A DNA stretch of 58,545 bases from Granulosicoccus sp. Lineage in GTDB: Bacteria > Pseudomonadota > Gammaproteobacteria > Granulosicoccales > Granulosicoccaceae. The position numbers were made by a program, and so were the translations under genes. The notes beneath the pieces were generated by a model that did not search any database, was not told the DNA's origin, and saw nothing but the letters and a program-made list of their open reading frames with translations. Below, piece after piece: positions 32,677-41,543 of this stretch. How positions within the stretch are numbered: the stretch's first letter is position 1; each line of letters opens with the position of its first letter. The stretch lies in contig JABDKN010000005.1 in NCBI GenBank assembly GCA_013002205.1, positions 1-58,545 on the forward strand, read 5' to 3'.

Positions 32677-33900
32677 TCAATCGATGGACTGTTCGACCTG
32701 CGTCACAATCGTTCCGATAAGCTCACAGTCCTCCACGGAAAATGTCAGTGGCAGGCGACAGTCATACAGTCGCCGCAGAATATTGTCAGTGTTGGGCAAT
32801 GGGCTCGTTTCCAGATAATGCCAGCTGTCGTAGCGACTGGTATACGCATTCGGATCGGCAGCACCGAACCATTTCAACTCGACACCGCGCCGGGCACACT
32901 CGTCAAGGAACCGCCGGTTCTGCTGTTCATTGAAGCGCGGAATACGAAACTGGATGGAGCTGGGAATTTCGTAGGCGGCCGGATGTCGGGCAGGTAATTG
33001 AAAGGTATTCGCCTGCTTGTGCAAGACGTTGGCGAACGCATCATAGCGCTGGTTCCAGCGACGGCCATTGTCATCGAGTCCGGCCAGTTGTGGTCGCAAT
33101 ATGGCTGCCCGCAGATTGTCCATGCGACCACTCAAATTGGGTGTATCAAGCCTGATCTGCTCGAAGACCTCTTTGGGTGGCGCTGCCAGGTGCCGCTCGA
33201 AGAGCATGTAGGAGCCCGATAGCAGAATGGCTCTGGCAATCAGTACGTCGTCGTCACAACTGATCAGTCCGCCCTCTCCAGAGTTGATGTGCTTGTAAGT
33301 CTGTGTACTGAAACAGGCCATGATGCCATGCACGCCACTTTTACGGCCCTGAAACGTGGCGCCCATGGTGTGTGCACAGTCCTCGATCAACGAAATCCCG
33401 TGGTTTTCCAGCAGTTCACACAGCGCCTCCATGTCAACCAGGTGCCCGCGCATGTGGGAGAGCAGCAGCAGTCGGGCACCGGTTTGCACGATCAGGCTTT
33501 CCAGGTGTGCCAGATCGATGACGAGATCCGATGTGGTTTCCACCAGAATGGCCTTGCCGCCTACTGCCTGTATGGCCCCCGGAACCGGAGACAAGGTAAA
33601 CCCGTTGGTGAGAACGGGGTCGCCGGATTTCACGCCCCAGGCACGCATGGCCAGTTGCAGGGCATAGCCGCCGGAGGCACACGCCAGGCAATAGCGTTGC
33701 TTCTGGTACTTGGCGAACTCCAGTTCGAGCAACGCGGTTTCAGTCGACTCTTCTGCAAAAGCGACGTTGTATCGATGCAGCCGCCCGCTGTGCATGACCG
33801 CCAGGGCCGCATCTATCGATCTCTGCGGCAGGGGCTCCTGCTGCGTAAAGTTTCCGTTGAATCGCAGGGGCGCCAAATCACCATTCCTGTCAAGCGTCAT
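32677..33900 (-). CDS. DegT/DnrJ/EryC1/StrS-family PLP aminotransferase
   Basis: A 407-residue sugar-aminotransferase-fold protein. The PLP lysine is Lys203 in STQTYKHINSGEGGLI, and the cofactor Asp174 lies in SLIEDCAHTMGA. CLACASGGYALQLAMRAWG supplies the phosphate-binding region. Members usually aminate keto sugars of nucleotide-activated sugars, but no nucleotide-sugar genes are adjacent, so the substrate is open. ATG 33900 has a GGGAG site seven bases upstream and overlaps the 3' end of the rhomboid gene by 11 bases, implying one transcript. Confidence 0.88.
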   Translation of the reverse strand: MTLDRNGDLAPLRFNGNFTQQEPLPQRSIDAALAVMHSGRLHRYNVAFAEESTETALLELEFAKYQKQRYCLACASGGYALQLAMRAWGVKSGDPVLTNGFTLSPVPGAIQAVGGKAILVETTSDLVIDLAHLESLIVQTGARLLLLSHMRGHLVDMEALCELLENHGISLIEDCAHTMGATFQGRKSGVHGIMACFSTQTYKHINSGEGGLISCDDDVLIARAILLSGSYMLFERHLAAPPKEVFEQIRLDTPNLSGRMDNLRAAILRPQLAGLDDNGRRWNQRYDAFANVLHKQANTFQLPARHPAAYEIPSSIQFRIPRFNEQQNRRFLDECARRGVELKWFGAADPNAYTSRYDSWHYLETSPLPNTDNILRRLYDCRLPLTFSVEDCELIGTIVTQVEQSID

Positions 33901-34492
33901 CTGTGGCTCCCGGACTGATCGAACGTTGCAAGGTACGCGAGACCATCAATGCCACCACTGCTCCGGCGATGGCGCCGATCAGATGACCTTCCCAGGAAAC
34001 ACCTTTCTGGAACGGTACGACACCCTGCAGTAGCGTGGAGGTATACAGGAGACCGACGATGATCGATATGATCACCGACTGCAGGCGTTTTTCGAAGATG
34101 CCGGCAAACACATGAAACGCGATCAGTCCGAACACCAGACCACTGGCCCCTATGTGCAGCGCCGTACGACCGAAAAGCCACAGCCCGAGACCCCCGAGCA
34201 AGGCGATGAACACGACGATGGCACCAGTGTTGGCTCTTGATCCGGCTAACAGCATCAGCGTAACACCCAGCGGCACCGTATTACCCACAAGGTGCTTGAA
34301 ATCCCCGTGCAGAAACGGCATCGCCACTATACCGGTAAGCCCGTGAACGGTACGCGGAACCAGGCCCAGTGTTTCCAGCGGCAGGACTCGATCGAGCAGG
34401 TACACGAACCAGATGATCCCGATGAAAATGGCCACCCCCGTCAGGTTGCGCCTGATGGAATGCACATTCCGGGTATCGACCAGATGATGCAT
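33890..34492 (-). CDS. Rhomboid-family intramembrane serine protease
   Basis: A 200-residue membrane protein with six hydrophobic segments. The catalytic dyad is Ser117 in IGASGLVFG and His170 in WEGHLIGAIAGA. The HGDFKHLVGN segment (His62, His67, Asn71) matches the oxyanion-supporting helix of rhomboids. It is expected to cleave membrane-helix substrates. It lies 9 bases after the small membrane protein and overlaps the DegT gene by 11 bases, so the three minus-strand genes form a probable operon. Substrates are unknown; the single-pass partner encoded next to it is a reasonable guess. Confidence 0.9.
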   Translation of the reverse strand: MHHLVDTRNVHSIRRNLTGVAIFIGIIWFVYLLDRVLPLETLGLVPRTVHGLTGIVAMPFLHGDFKHLVGNTVPLGVTLMLLAGSRANTGAIVVFIALLGGLGLWLFGRTALHIGASGLVFGLIAFHVFAGIFEKRLQSVIISIIVGLLYTSTLLQGVVPFQKGVSWEGHLIGAIAGAVVALMVSRTLQRSISPGATDDA

Positions 34493-34501
34493 GAGCGCTA
34501 C

Positions 34502-34978
34502 TCAGGCGAGCATGCGTTTCAGCTTCCCCGCAATTTCTTTCTGTGCGTCACTGGACGGTAGCGCCGAGCTGTATTCCTCAGCATCATGGTCCGATTTCAG
34601 TGCATTGAACTGCTCCCGGCTGATACCCAGTTGCTCGGCACCTGACTCTGTCAAATTGAGTGTCTCCAGCATCTCGCGAATATCACTCAACCGATTCCCT
34701 TCATCCTGCCCGCTTTCCGTGTTGTCAGTGGACTCATCGACATCTGTGCCAGCCTGTGTCCCGGAGTCTTTGGGGACAGCGGTTGCAGCCCTTTCGTCGC
34801 CACTGTTTTCCTGAGCCGGGGACTGCGTGGCCATGGAATCATGCTGCAAACTGCCTGTGAGTCCCGAATTCTCGGCTCCCTGTGCCTCATCCAGGGCTTT
34901 GCGGGTTGCCTGTGCCTTGACCGCCTTGATGATGAGATAAGCTGCCAGAGCCAGAATCAGTAAGGTAATGAACCACAT
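34502..34978 (-). CDS. Small single-pass membrane protein of unknown function
   Basis: A 158-residue protein started at ATG 34978, which follows a GGAGAG site eight bases upstream and places a membrane helix at residues 2-17 (WFITLLILALAAYLII). A Ser/Thr/Glu/Asp-rich disordered middle (~30-105) is followed by a helical C-terminus with REMLETLNLTESGAEQLGIS and KEIAGKLKRML. I do not recognise a family. Its position upstream of rhomboid suggests a linked membrane role or a substrate; this is inference. An inverted repeat (TACATGTGT/ACACATATA, 34995-35024) lies in its leader. Confidence 0.75.
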   Translation of the reverse strand: MWFITLLILALAAYLIIKAVKAQATRKALDEAQGAENSGLTGSLQHDSMATQSPAQENSGDERAATAVPKDSGTQAGTDVDESTDNTESGQDEGNRLSDIREMLETLNLTESGAEQLGISREQFNALKSDHDAEEYSSALPSSDAQKEIAGKLKRMLA

Positions 34979-34994
34979 AGTGTTTTCTCTCCGG

Positions 34995-35024
34995 TACATG
35001 TGTGCATTTTGATCAACACATATA
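34995..35024. promoter_or_regulatory. Inverted repeat in the leader of the small membrane protein
   Basis: TACATGTGT (34995-35003) and ACACATATA (35016-35024) pair at eight of nine positions, with TTGATCA inside the spacer. It sits 17 bases before the ATG at 34978 on the minus strand and partly between divergent promoters. It is a possible operator. Confidence 0.35.
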
Positions 35025-35178
35025 ACCACAGGTCAATGGCCGAGTGACAGGCTGCGGCTGATAGAATCCGGTTTACAGGCGATTCGCAAGGCCTTATCCC
35101 TGAACCCACCGCAGGCAAGGTCGCTATTCATTCATTCACTGTCTTTTCGACTATCCCGCTCCGGAGCTCTGAACCCTG

Positions 35179-36621
35179 ATGGTCCGACCCGACAAATCAA
35201 TTGTCAAACGTTTCGCCAGCCTGAAAATGCATCTCGAGCGCGAAAACCCGGTATTGATCGACGCCATAGGTGGCTTTCGCAAGCTTGATAGCATTGGCTA
35301 TAAAACCGGTCTGATCGCCACTGACGATTCGTATGCAATGCAGATTTCCTGGTGGCCACTGATCTCCATTCTTGGCGTCTTCTCAGCGGGAAAATCTTCT
35401 TTCATCAACAGCTATCTCGGGCAGAAACTGCAGAAGACGGGAAATCAGGCGGTCGATGACAAGTTTACGGTTATCTGTTATGGCGAAGAGAATGCCGGGC
35501 GAGTATTACCCGGGCTGGCACTGGATGCTGATATGCGATTCCCGTTTTACCGCATCAGCGATGAAATCGAAAAAGTCACTGAGGGTGAAGGTCGTCGCAT
35601 CGATGCGTATCTGCAGTTGAAGGTGACGGATTCAGAGGTCGTGAGAGGCAAGATTCTGATTGACTCACCCGGTTTCGATGCAGATGCACAGCGTACCTCG
35701 ACCCTGAAGCTGACCAATCACATCATGGATATCTCGGATCTGGTGCTGGTCTTCTTCGATGCACGTCACCCGGAACCAGGGGCGATGCAGGACACGCTGA
35801 CTCATCTGGTGGAAAATACCATTGCCCGCAATGACAGCAGCAAATTCCTGTTCATACTGAATCAGATCGATACGGCAGCACGCGAAGACAATACCGAGGA
35901 AATTGTCGGTGCCTGGCAGAGAGCCCTGTCCCAAAAGGGATTGACGGCCGGCAGGTTCTATACGATCTATAACAAGGAAGTGGCCCTGAGCATCGAGAAC
36001 GAAGGTCTGCGTCGTCGATTCGAGGAGAAGCGGGATGCGGACATGGCCGAAATCGAGGAACGCATCAGGCAGGTCGAAGTCGAGCGAGCCTATCGTATCG
36101 TCGGCGCGATGGAGAGGGAGGCGTACACGATTCGAGACAGGGCAATTCCGGCGATCGCGCGACTCAAGGCTACCTGGTCACGACGGGTACTGCGGTTCGA
36201 TGCATTGTTGCTGGCACTTGTCGTTGTCATCGTGCTGGCAGGCGCCGCGATGAGCAGCAGCATTGGCGCATTGATGGGGTTCATCCTGAGCCTGTTTGCC
36301 GACCCGGTTTCGATGTTCAGTGTGATTCTCGGACTGGTGCTGATATCGCTCGTGGTGCATTTCCTGATACGCAATCTGGTAGCGCAGTTCATGGCTTCAC
36401 GGCTCCGTAAAACCGATGATGAGCAGTTCGCCAGGGCTTTTCGTTTCAATACACGCTTTTATCGCTCGGTTTTCAGCAAACATCCCGTCGGCTGGAGCAG
36501 CCGATCCAGAAAGACCATCGACGAGGTTATCGAACAGGCATCTGATTTCGTCGAATCGCTCAACGATCAATTCACCAATCCATCGGGCAAAGTGCGCTCT
36601 CAGGACACGGCTCCAGGCTAG
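35179..36621 (+). CDS. Dynamin-like membrane GTPase
   Basis: A 480-residue GTPase with a dynamin-type architecture. The P-loop is at residues 66-74 (GVFSAGKSS), G3 is DSPGF at 162-166 and G4 is NQID at 228-231. A helical, charged region (~260-325) follows, then two to three membrane helices (~343-365, 380-410) and an amphipathic tail. The N-terminal stretch before the P-loop resembles EHD/dynamin-like bacterial proteins. It probably acts in membrane remodelling at the inner membrane; the role is unknown. It is divergent from the rhomboid operon by about 200 bases and its stop overlaps the rne stop by four bases. Confidence 0.85.
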   Translation: MVRPDKSIVKRFASLKMHLERENPVLIDAIGGFRKLDSIGYKTGLIATDDSYAMQISWWPLISILGVFSAGKSSFINSYLGQKLQKTGNQAVDDKFTVICYGEENAGRVLPGLALDADMRFPFYRISDEIEKVTEGEGRRIDAYLQLKVTDSEVVRGKILIDSPGFDADAQRTSTLKLTNHIMDISDLVLVFFDARHPEPGAMQDTLTHLVENTIARNDSSKFLFILNQIDTAAREDNTEEIVGAWQRALSQKGLTAGRFYTIYNKEVALSIENEGLRRRFEEKRDADMAEIEERIRQVEVERAYRIVGAMEREAYTIRDRAIPAIARLKATWSRRVLRFDALLLALVVVIVLAGAAMSSSIGALMGFILSLFADPVSMFSVILGLVLISLVVHFLIRNLVAQFMASRLRKTDDEQFARAFRFNTRFYRSVFSKHPVGWSSRSRKTIDEVIEQASDFVESLNDQFTNPSGKVRSQDTAPG

Positions 36622-39600
36622 TCGCTGATCTTTTCTGCCGGTGCCCCGTTCGTGGCATCGGACCTTGCTTCCACCTCCGCACCGCTGTCCGTAGCCGCAG
36701 CGGAAACCGCCGCAGCCTGTCCGGATTTCCCCTCGTCAGAGTTTGGTCCGGTTGCTCTCGTCTGCGGCGAAATATCCGGCACTTTCCTGGATGCCAGTGA
36801 CGACCGGCCGGATGAGTTCTCTTCCTTGATGGCCAGTGATCGCACAGTGCCTTTGAGCTGACTGGGCTGCCGTTGTGAAACTCGTGCATCCGCTGTATTT
36901 GCTGGATCCGCTGCACCCGCTGGATCCGCTGCACCCGCTGCATCACCAGCACCCGCTGCATCACCAGCACCCGCGGCACTATCAGCCTGGTCGGATTCGG
37001 TTGAACTGTCGTCAATGGTGGAATCAGCGCCGGTATCCGCCTTGGCAGCTGCCTCTTTCTTGCTGTTTACCCGCTCACGGCGACGTCCACCACCGCGCCG
37101 CTTGGGTTTTGCCGATTCCCTGGTATCCGCCGCTGTCGAACTGGTGCCGGAGCTGGCAGAGCTGACTGTTGATGAGCCATCGTCCATATTGACGGTTGCC
37201 GGCGGCGAACCGCTCGTTACTTCGGCACTTCCTGGTGATGCACCGGAGGTCTCACTGTCGGCCTGTGCCGGCGAGTCTTCGGCTCTACTGGTCGATGCGC
37301 TGTCGGTTTCCATCCCTTGCACTTCAGGTGTGACAGGGTCCGCGCCAACGTCATTTGTAAAATCACCAGTTGCAGTGACTGACTCCTCGGCAGGTTTGAC
37401 TGGATCAGAGGATACGGCAGAGACCGTGGCAAGCGCTGTGGCCGTTGCGACAACGTCATCGCCGACCGGGCGCTCTCCGCCTGCGTCACGATTTCCCGGC
37501 ACATTCTCGTCAGAGGCTTGTTCGCTGCTGCTTTCCTTTTTCTCGCCATTGCGACCACGTCCTCGTCCTCCTCGCCGGCGTCCGCCGCGCCGACCACGGG
37601 ATCGTCCTGTACCTTCCGACTTGTCTGCGTCCGGTGATTGACTGTCCGCAATCGCCGCGTCAACGGTTTCGTCGTTGAGCTCTTGTGTATCCGGACTCTG
37701 CTCCCTGGCTGGCCCGCCTCCCCGCCGGGATCGCGCTCCTCCCGATCGTACGGCTGCCGAGTCACGCATCCCCTCAGCCGCCACGTCACTCTCACTGCCG
37801 GCCTCCGCGGAGCGCGGGTTCTCGTCACTTGCAGCGTCACGCTCCTGCTTGCGGCCACGCCCACGGCCACTCTTTCGCTCTCCGTCGGCAGAGTCGGCAA
37901 TTCTTCCACGGCGTTTGTTGCGACCGGCGCGTGTTTCGCCTGTATTTGCAGTTCTGTCCTCACCTTCGCCACGTGAACGGTCCCGTCCATTGCGCCCGGC
38001 GCTTCTCTTGTTACGTTTCTGCCCTCGGGAGCCGTCCTCTTGCTGACTGCCCGCCGAACGGCCCCTTGCGGCCGGTCTGTCGCTGGTGGATTTGACACTT
38101 TCTTCCGGGGGGCTCACGGCGGTGGTGCCGGAACCGAACAGCGACGTCACCGCTCCCAGGATACGCCGGAAACCTCCGGGCCCCTGCACAGTAGCAGGTA
38201 CCACTGTCGCCGGTGTCTCGCTCTGGAGCATGCGGTGAGCCGGAGTGGGGGCTGGTGCCAGCGGGACTACCGTACTGACAGCGGCCGTCTCGGGTAATTT
38301 TTCATCGCGAGAATCCGGGGGCGAATAGTGTTCACTGTTATCAGACGCCAGCTCGTAGCTCTTCCTGGTCATCATGGCGTGATCCGCTTCTGTCATTCGG
38401 AGCCTTTCGATGGCATAGTTCGGCGTCTCCAGCGTCGGGTTGGCCACGATCAACAGGGAGACCTTGTTTCGGGCTTCGATTTCGGTGATGTTCTGGCGCT
38501 TTTCGTTGAGCAGGTAAGTGGCCACTTCCACGGGGACGTCCGCCAGAACTCGACCGGTATTGTCTTTCATGGCTTCTTCCTCCATCAGTCTGAGGATGGA
38601 TAAAGCGGTGGATTCGACGCCACGAATGGTGCCATGGCCCTGGCAACGCGGGCACACGTTTTCCGACGATTCACCCAGTGACGGGCGCAGACGTTGCCGG
38701 GACATCTCGAGTAAGCCGAATTTGGAGATACGCCCGATTTGCACGCGCGCGCGGTCCTGCTTCAAGGCTTCGCGCAATCGGTTTTCCACAGCCCGCTGGT
38801 GCTTCGATGCCATCATGTCGATGAAATCGATGACCACCAGGCCACCCAGATCACGCAACCTCAGTTGACGTGCGACTTCATCGGCCGCTTCCAGGTTGGT
38901 GTTGGTAGCGGTATCTTCAATATCCGCACCCTTGGTTGCCCGCGCCGAGTTGATGTCGATGGACACCAGTGCTTCGGTATGGTCGATCACCAGCGCACCA
39001 CCGGAAGGCAGGCGAACTTCGCGCCGGAAGGCAGATTCGATCTGCGATTCCACCTGGTAGCGATTGAACAGCGGGACATCATCCTGATACAACTTGAGCT
39101 TGCGCTCGTTCTGTGGCATGTACAGGCGAATGAAATCTGCCGCCTGTTCGAACGTGGCCGGTTCATCCGCAATGATTTCACCGATATCACCGCGGAAGTA
39201 GTCGCGCAGACCGCGCACGATGATGTTGCTTTCCTGGTAGATGAGAAAAGGTGCCTTCTTTTCTCCGGCAGCTTCCTGTATGGCATTCCAGATGGCGCTC
39301 TGGTAGTCCACATCCCACTGCAGTTCCTCGGTCGTGCGTCCGATGCCTGCGGTGCGAACGATGGTGCCCATACCGTCAGCCACATCAACCTCGGCCATGG
39401 CTGCCTTCAATTCCGAGCGGTCATCACCCTCGATTCGCCGTGATACGCCGCCTGCCCGAGGGTTGTTGGGCATGAGAACCAGGAATCTGCCAGCCAGGCT
39501 GATGAACGTCGTCAGAGCTGCACCTTTGTTACTGCGCTCTTCCTTTTCTATCTGGACAACGATTTCCTGCCCTTCCTTGATGCACTCCCGGATATTGGGC

Positions 39601-39866
39601 CGTCCACCTTCGGTTTTCTTGCCGTTTCCGTTGAGAAACTCCCTGGCGATTTCCTTAAAGGGCAGAAATCCGTGCCGATCGGCACCATAATCGACGAATA
39701 CGGCTTCCAGGCTTGGTTCTACCCGTGTGATCTTTGCCTTGTATATATTTGATTTACGTTGTTCGCGAGACTTGTGTTCTATGTCCAGATCAACCAGTCG
39801 TTGTCCATCGACGATGGCAACTCGCAACTCCTCTGGATGGGTTGCGTTGATCAGCATTCTTTTCAT
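36618..39866 (-). CDS. rne: Ribonuclease E
   Basis: Essential endoribonuclease and degradosome scaffold, 1082 aa. The N-terminal catalytic half has the [18 protein letters not shown] start, the S1 region [19 protein letters not shown], and the DNase I-like core [13 protein letters not shown] and VVIDFIDMM with its catalytic Asp residues. The zinc-link CPRC lies at about residues 405-408. After about residue 500 the protein becomes Arg/Gly/Glu-rich, typical of the disordered scaffold half, and ends in Ala/Gly/Asp repeats. This is RNase E, not RNase G, by length. It is convergent with the GTPase gene (four-base overlap). The long upstream region with a strong hairpin is consistent with the family's autoregulated leader. 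Confidence 0.95.
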   Translation of the reverse strand: MKRMLINATHPEELRVAIVDGQRLVDLDIEHKSREQRKSNIYKAKITRVEPSLEAVFVDYGADRHGFLPFKEIAREFLNGNGKKTEGGRPNIRECIKEGQEIVVQIEKEERSNKGAALTTFISLAGRFLVLMPNNPRAGGVSRRIEGDDRSELKAAMAEVDVADGMGTIVRTAGIGRTTEELQWDVDYQSAIWNAIQEAAGEKKAPFLIYQESNIIVRGLRDYFRGDIGEIIADEPATFEQAADFIRLYMPQNERKLKLYQDDVPLFNRYQVESQIESAFRREVRLPSGGALVIDHTEALVSIDINSARATKGADIEDTATNTNLEAADEVARQLRLRDLGGLVVIDFIDMMASKHQRAVENRLREALKQDRARVQIGRISKFGLLEMSRQRLRPSLGESSENVCPRCQGHGTIRGVESTALSILRLMEEEAMKDNTGRVLADVPVEVATYLLNEKRQNITEIEARNKVSLLIVANPTLETPNYAIERLRMTEADHAMMTRKSYELASDNSEHYSPPDSRDEKLPETAAVSTVVPLAPAPTPAHRMLQSETPATVVPATVQGPGGFRRILGAVTSLFGSGTTAVSPPEESVKSTSDRPAARGRSAGSQQEDGSRGQKRNKRSAGRNGRDRSRGEGEDRTANTGETRAGRNKRRGRIADSADGERKSGRGRGRKQERDAASDENPRSAEAGSESDVAAEGMRDSAAVRSGGARSRRGGGPAREQSPDTQELNDETVDAAIADSQSPDADKSEGTGRSRGRRGGRRRGGRGRGRNGEKKESSSEQASDENVPGNRDAGGERPVGDDVVATATALATVSAVSSDPVKPAEESVTATGDFTNDVGADPVTPEVQGMETDSASTSRAEDSPAQADSETSGASPGSAEVTSGSPPATVNMDDGSSTVSSASSGTSSTAADTRESAKPKRRGGGRRRERVNSKKEAAAKADTGADSTIDDSSTESDQADSAAGAGDAAGAGDAAGAADPAGAADPANTADARVSQRQPSQLKGTVRSLAIKEENSSGRSSLASRKVPDISPQTRATGPNSDEGKSGQAAAVSAAATDSGAEVEARSDATNGAPAEKISD
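36901..36972 (-). repeat. 18-bp tandem repeats in the rne 3' region
   Basis: Four consecutive 18-bp units: two identical GCTGGATCCGCTGCACCC, then two identical GCTGCATCACCAGCACCC. They encode the six-residue units GAADPA and GAGDAA of the disordered tail. Copies within each pair are identical, so recent slippage is likely. Confidence 0.92.
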
Positions 39867-40422
39867 TATGGGTGTGGTCCATTGCGAACCCTGCCAGGGC
39901 CTTTAACGCGGGGCTAGGTGCGCACGACGACTCGATCCAGCTGGTGAAGAACCAGGGAAGGATGGTCAGATAAAATTTGATCGTTGCGCTCAGCATGTGC
40001 TTGGCCGAGTAGGCGGAATCCGGGTTTATTGTGGTCGATGAAGCACGCTGATTGGCGTGCTTCGCAATTCTGCGATCATGGTTGGCATCCGAAACCGATG
40101 ATCGAGCGTGTAAGGCTGTCGTGTGTTCTGTCCAGTCTGGCATTCAGGATGCGGAAGCGACCGTTGTACGGTCATGATCCGATACAGTCAGAGTTTGCCC
40201 GATGAAACGATGGCAACCGCCCGCGGTATGAACGATACTGTCAGAATTGTCGGCCAATGGAGTCCATTCATACGCCGACTCTTTAATATAGCAGTGCCGG
40301 CAGTTTTGGGCAATCACCTGTTTTCCCGAGGTTGGCGTCAGCTACCTCTATCTGCTCCTGGATGACCGCCGACTGATCTGATTGCCAGCAATAAGCATGC
40401 AAACCATCGTGAAATCAACATT
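39867..40422. promoter_or_regulatory. Long rne/rluC divergent region (rne leader)
   Basis: 556 bases with no recognisable gene. Frames such as 39984-40205 have no family resemblance. It must hold promoters of both rne and rluC. Near rne, CCCTG-C-CAGGG (39893-39905) and CTGGT/ACCAG add small hairpins. The most striking element is the nine-base hairpin at 40040-40063. A long structured rne leader is known in enterobacteria, where it mediates autoregulation; the same is inferred here. Confidence 0.55.
40040..40063. promoter_or_regulatory. Perfect hairpin in the putative rne 5' leader
   Basis: GAAGCACGC (40040-40048), loop TGATTG, GCGTGCTTC (40055-40063) is a perfect nine-base stem, 174 bases upstream of the rne ATG. 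No T-tract follows on either strand, so it is not an intrinsic terminator. It may serve as an RNase E sensing element like hp2 in E. coli. Confidence 0.5.
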
Positions 40423-41394
40423 GTGACGTCGGAAAAAGCCGGTGAAACCGGTTCAGCCTTGTCAAAAACCCGGCACGAGCGCGTGAGCGAGGATGAAGAA
40501 GGTCAAAGAATCGACAATTTTCTGATTCGTCGTTGTCCCGGAGTACCTCGCAGCCATATCTATCGGCTCATACGCAAGGGTGATGTGCGGGTGGATGGCA
40601 AGCGCATCAAGCAGACGCGCAAGCTGGCAACTGGCGAACAGGTACGGATACCGGCGCTGCGTGTCCAGGTAAGTGACGCCGTTCATGTGCCAGACAGGCT
40701 GGCCCGTACGGCGGGTCGAGCCGTACTGCTCGATCATGAAGATTTTCTGGTGGTAGATAAACCGGCCGGAATTGCCGTGCATGGTGGCAGTGGACTGGCA
40801 TTCGGATTCATCGATGCCCTGCGGCAACAACTGGACGAGCCAGGACTTGACCTGGCCCATCGACTCGACCGGGCGACCAGTGGTTGCCTGCTGATCGGTC
40901 GCTCTCTGAAAGCCAACCGTGCCCTGCAGAACCTGTTTCGTCGACGACAGATCACCAAGCGTTACATCGCGCTGGTGGACGGTCAATGGCCTGCCGACCT
41001 TGAATCCGTTCAGGTACCGTTGAAAAAGAATGTCGAGCACGCTGGCGAACGACGGGTGAGGGTGGATACCGATGGCCGGCCTGCACTGACGCACTTCAGG
41101 ATTCAGCGTCGTTTCGGCGCAGCGACCATGATGGAGGTTTTACTTGAAACGGGTAGAACCCATCAGATAAGGGTACACGCCAGGCACGTTGGTCACGGCG
41201 TGGTAGGGGATACACGGTACGGCGACAATGCACGCAACGCATGGTTTCGCCAGAAGGGACTGAATCGCCTGTATCTGCATTCGAGCGCACTGGAGTTCAC
41301 CTGGCATGGTGAGCGAATCGCTGTACAGGCGCCCCTGGATGAGGCATGGCAGGCGTCACTTGTCGCACTGTGTGCCGCGTCAGAACCGGATTGA
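40423..41394 (+). CDS. rluC: 23S rRNA pseudouridine synthase RluC type
   Basis: Isomerises uridines 955/2504/2580-type positions in 23S rRNA. It has an N-terminal S4 RNA-binding domain (~28-85, GQRIDNFLIRRCPGVPRSHIY) and a RluA-family catalytic domain with the Asp-containing AHRLDRATSGCLLIG motif and LLETGRTHQIRVHARHVGH. At 323 aa and divergent from rne, it matches the conserved rne-rluC arrangement of gammaproteobacteria, which supports RluC over RluD or RluA. The start is GTG 40423, with no strong ribosome site; the first 20 residues are variable. Confidence 0.92.
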   Translation: MTSEKAGETGSALSKTRHERVSEDEEGQRIDNFLIRRCPGVPRSHIYRLIRKGDVRVDGKRIKQTRKLATGEQVRIPALRVQVSDAVHVPDRLARTAGRAVLLDHEDFLVVDKPAGIAVHGGSGLAFGFIDALRQQLDEPGLDLAHRLDRATSGCLLIGRSLKANRALQNLFRRRQITKRYIALVDGQWPADLESVQVPLKKNVEHAGERRVRVDTDGRPALTHFRIQRRFGAATMMEVLLETGRTHQIRVHARHVGHGVVGDTRYGDNARNAWFRQKGLNRLYLHSSALEFTWHGERIAVQAPLDEAWQASLVALCAASEPD

Positions 41395-41423
41395 TCGTGC
41401 CCCGACAGTTTTACGGTAAAGGC

Positions 41424-41543
41424 GTGAAGAACAAAGTCTGATGCGTGGGGAGTCATGTATGGAGCGTGATGCATGGAGCGAGATGCACGGAGCGTGAGGT
41501 ACGGAGCGTGATGCGGTGGGTGTGAAGCACAAAGCTCAATGCG
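41424..41543. repeat. 14-bp tandem array flanked by 22-bp direct repeats
   Basis: Four 14-bp units of the form A-C/T-GGAGCG-x-GA-x-G-x run from 41459 to 41514. On either side lies an imperfect 22-bp direct repeat, GTGAAGAACAAAGTCTGATGCG (given here as 41424-41445) and its relative at 41522-41543, identical at about 17 of 22 positions. The second copy covers the stop codon of the MFS gene. It lies between two convergent genes, and I know of no family for it. Confidence 0.75.

Noticed and set aside
39984-40205. Small gene in the rne-rluC gap
   Set aside because: Random-looking composition, no ribosome site, and it overlaps the hairpin; better explained as leader DNA.
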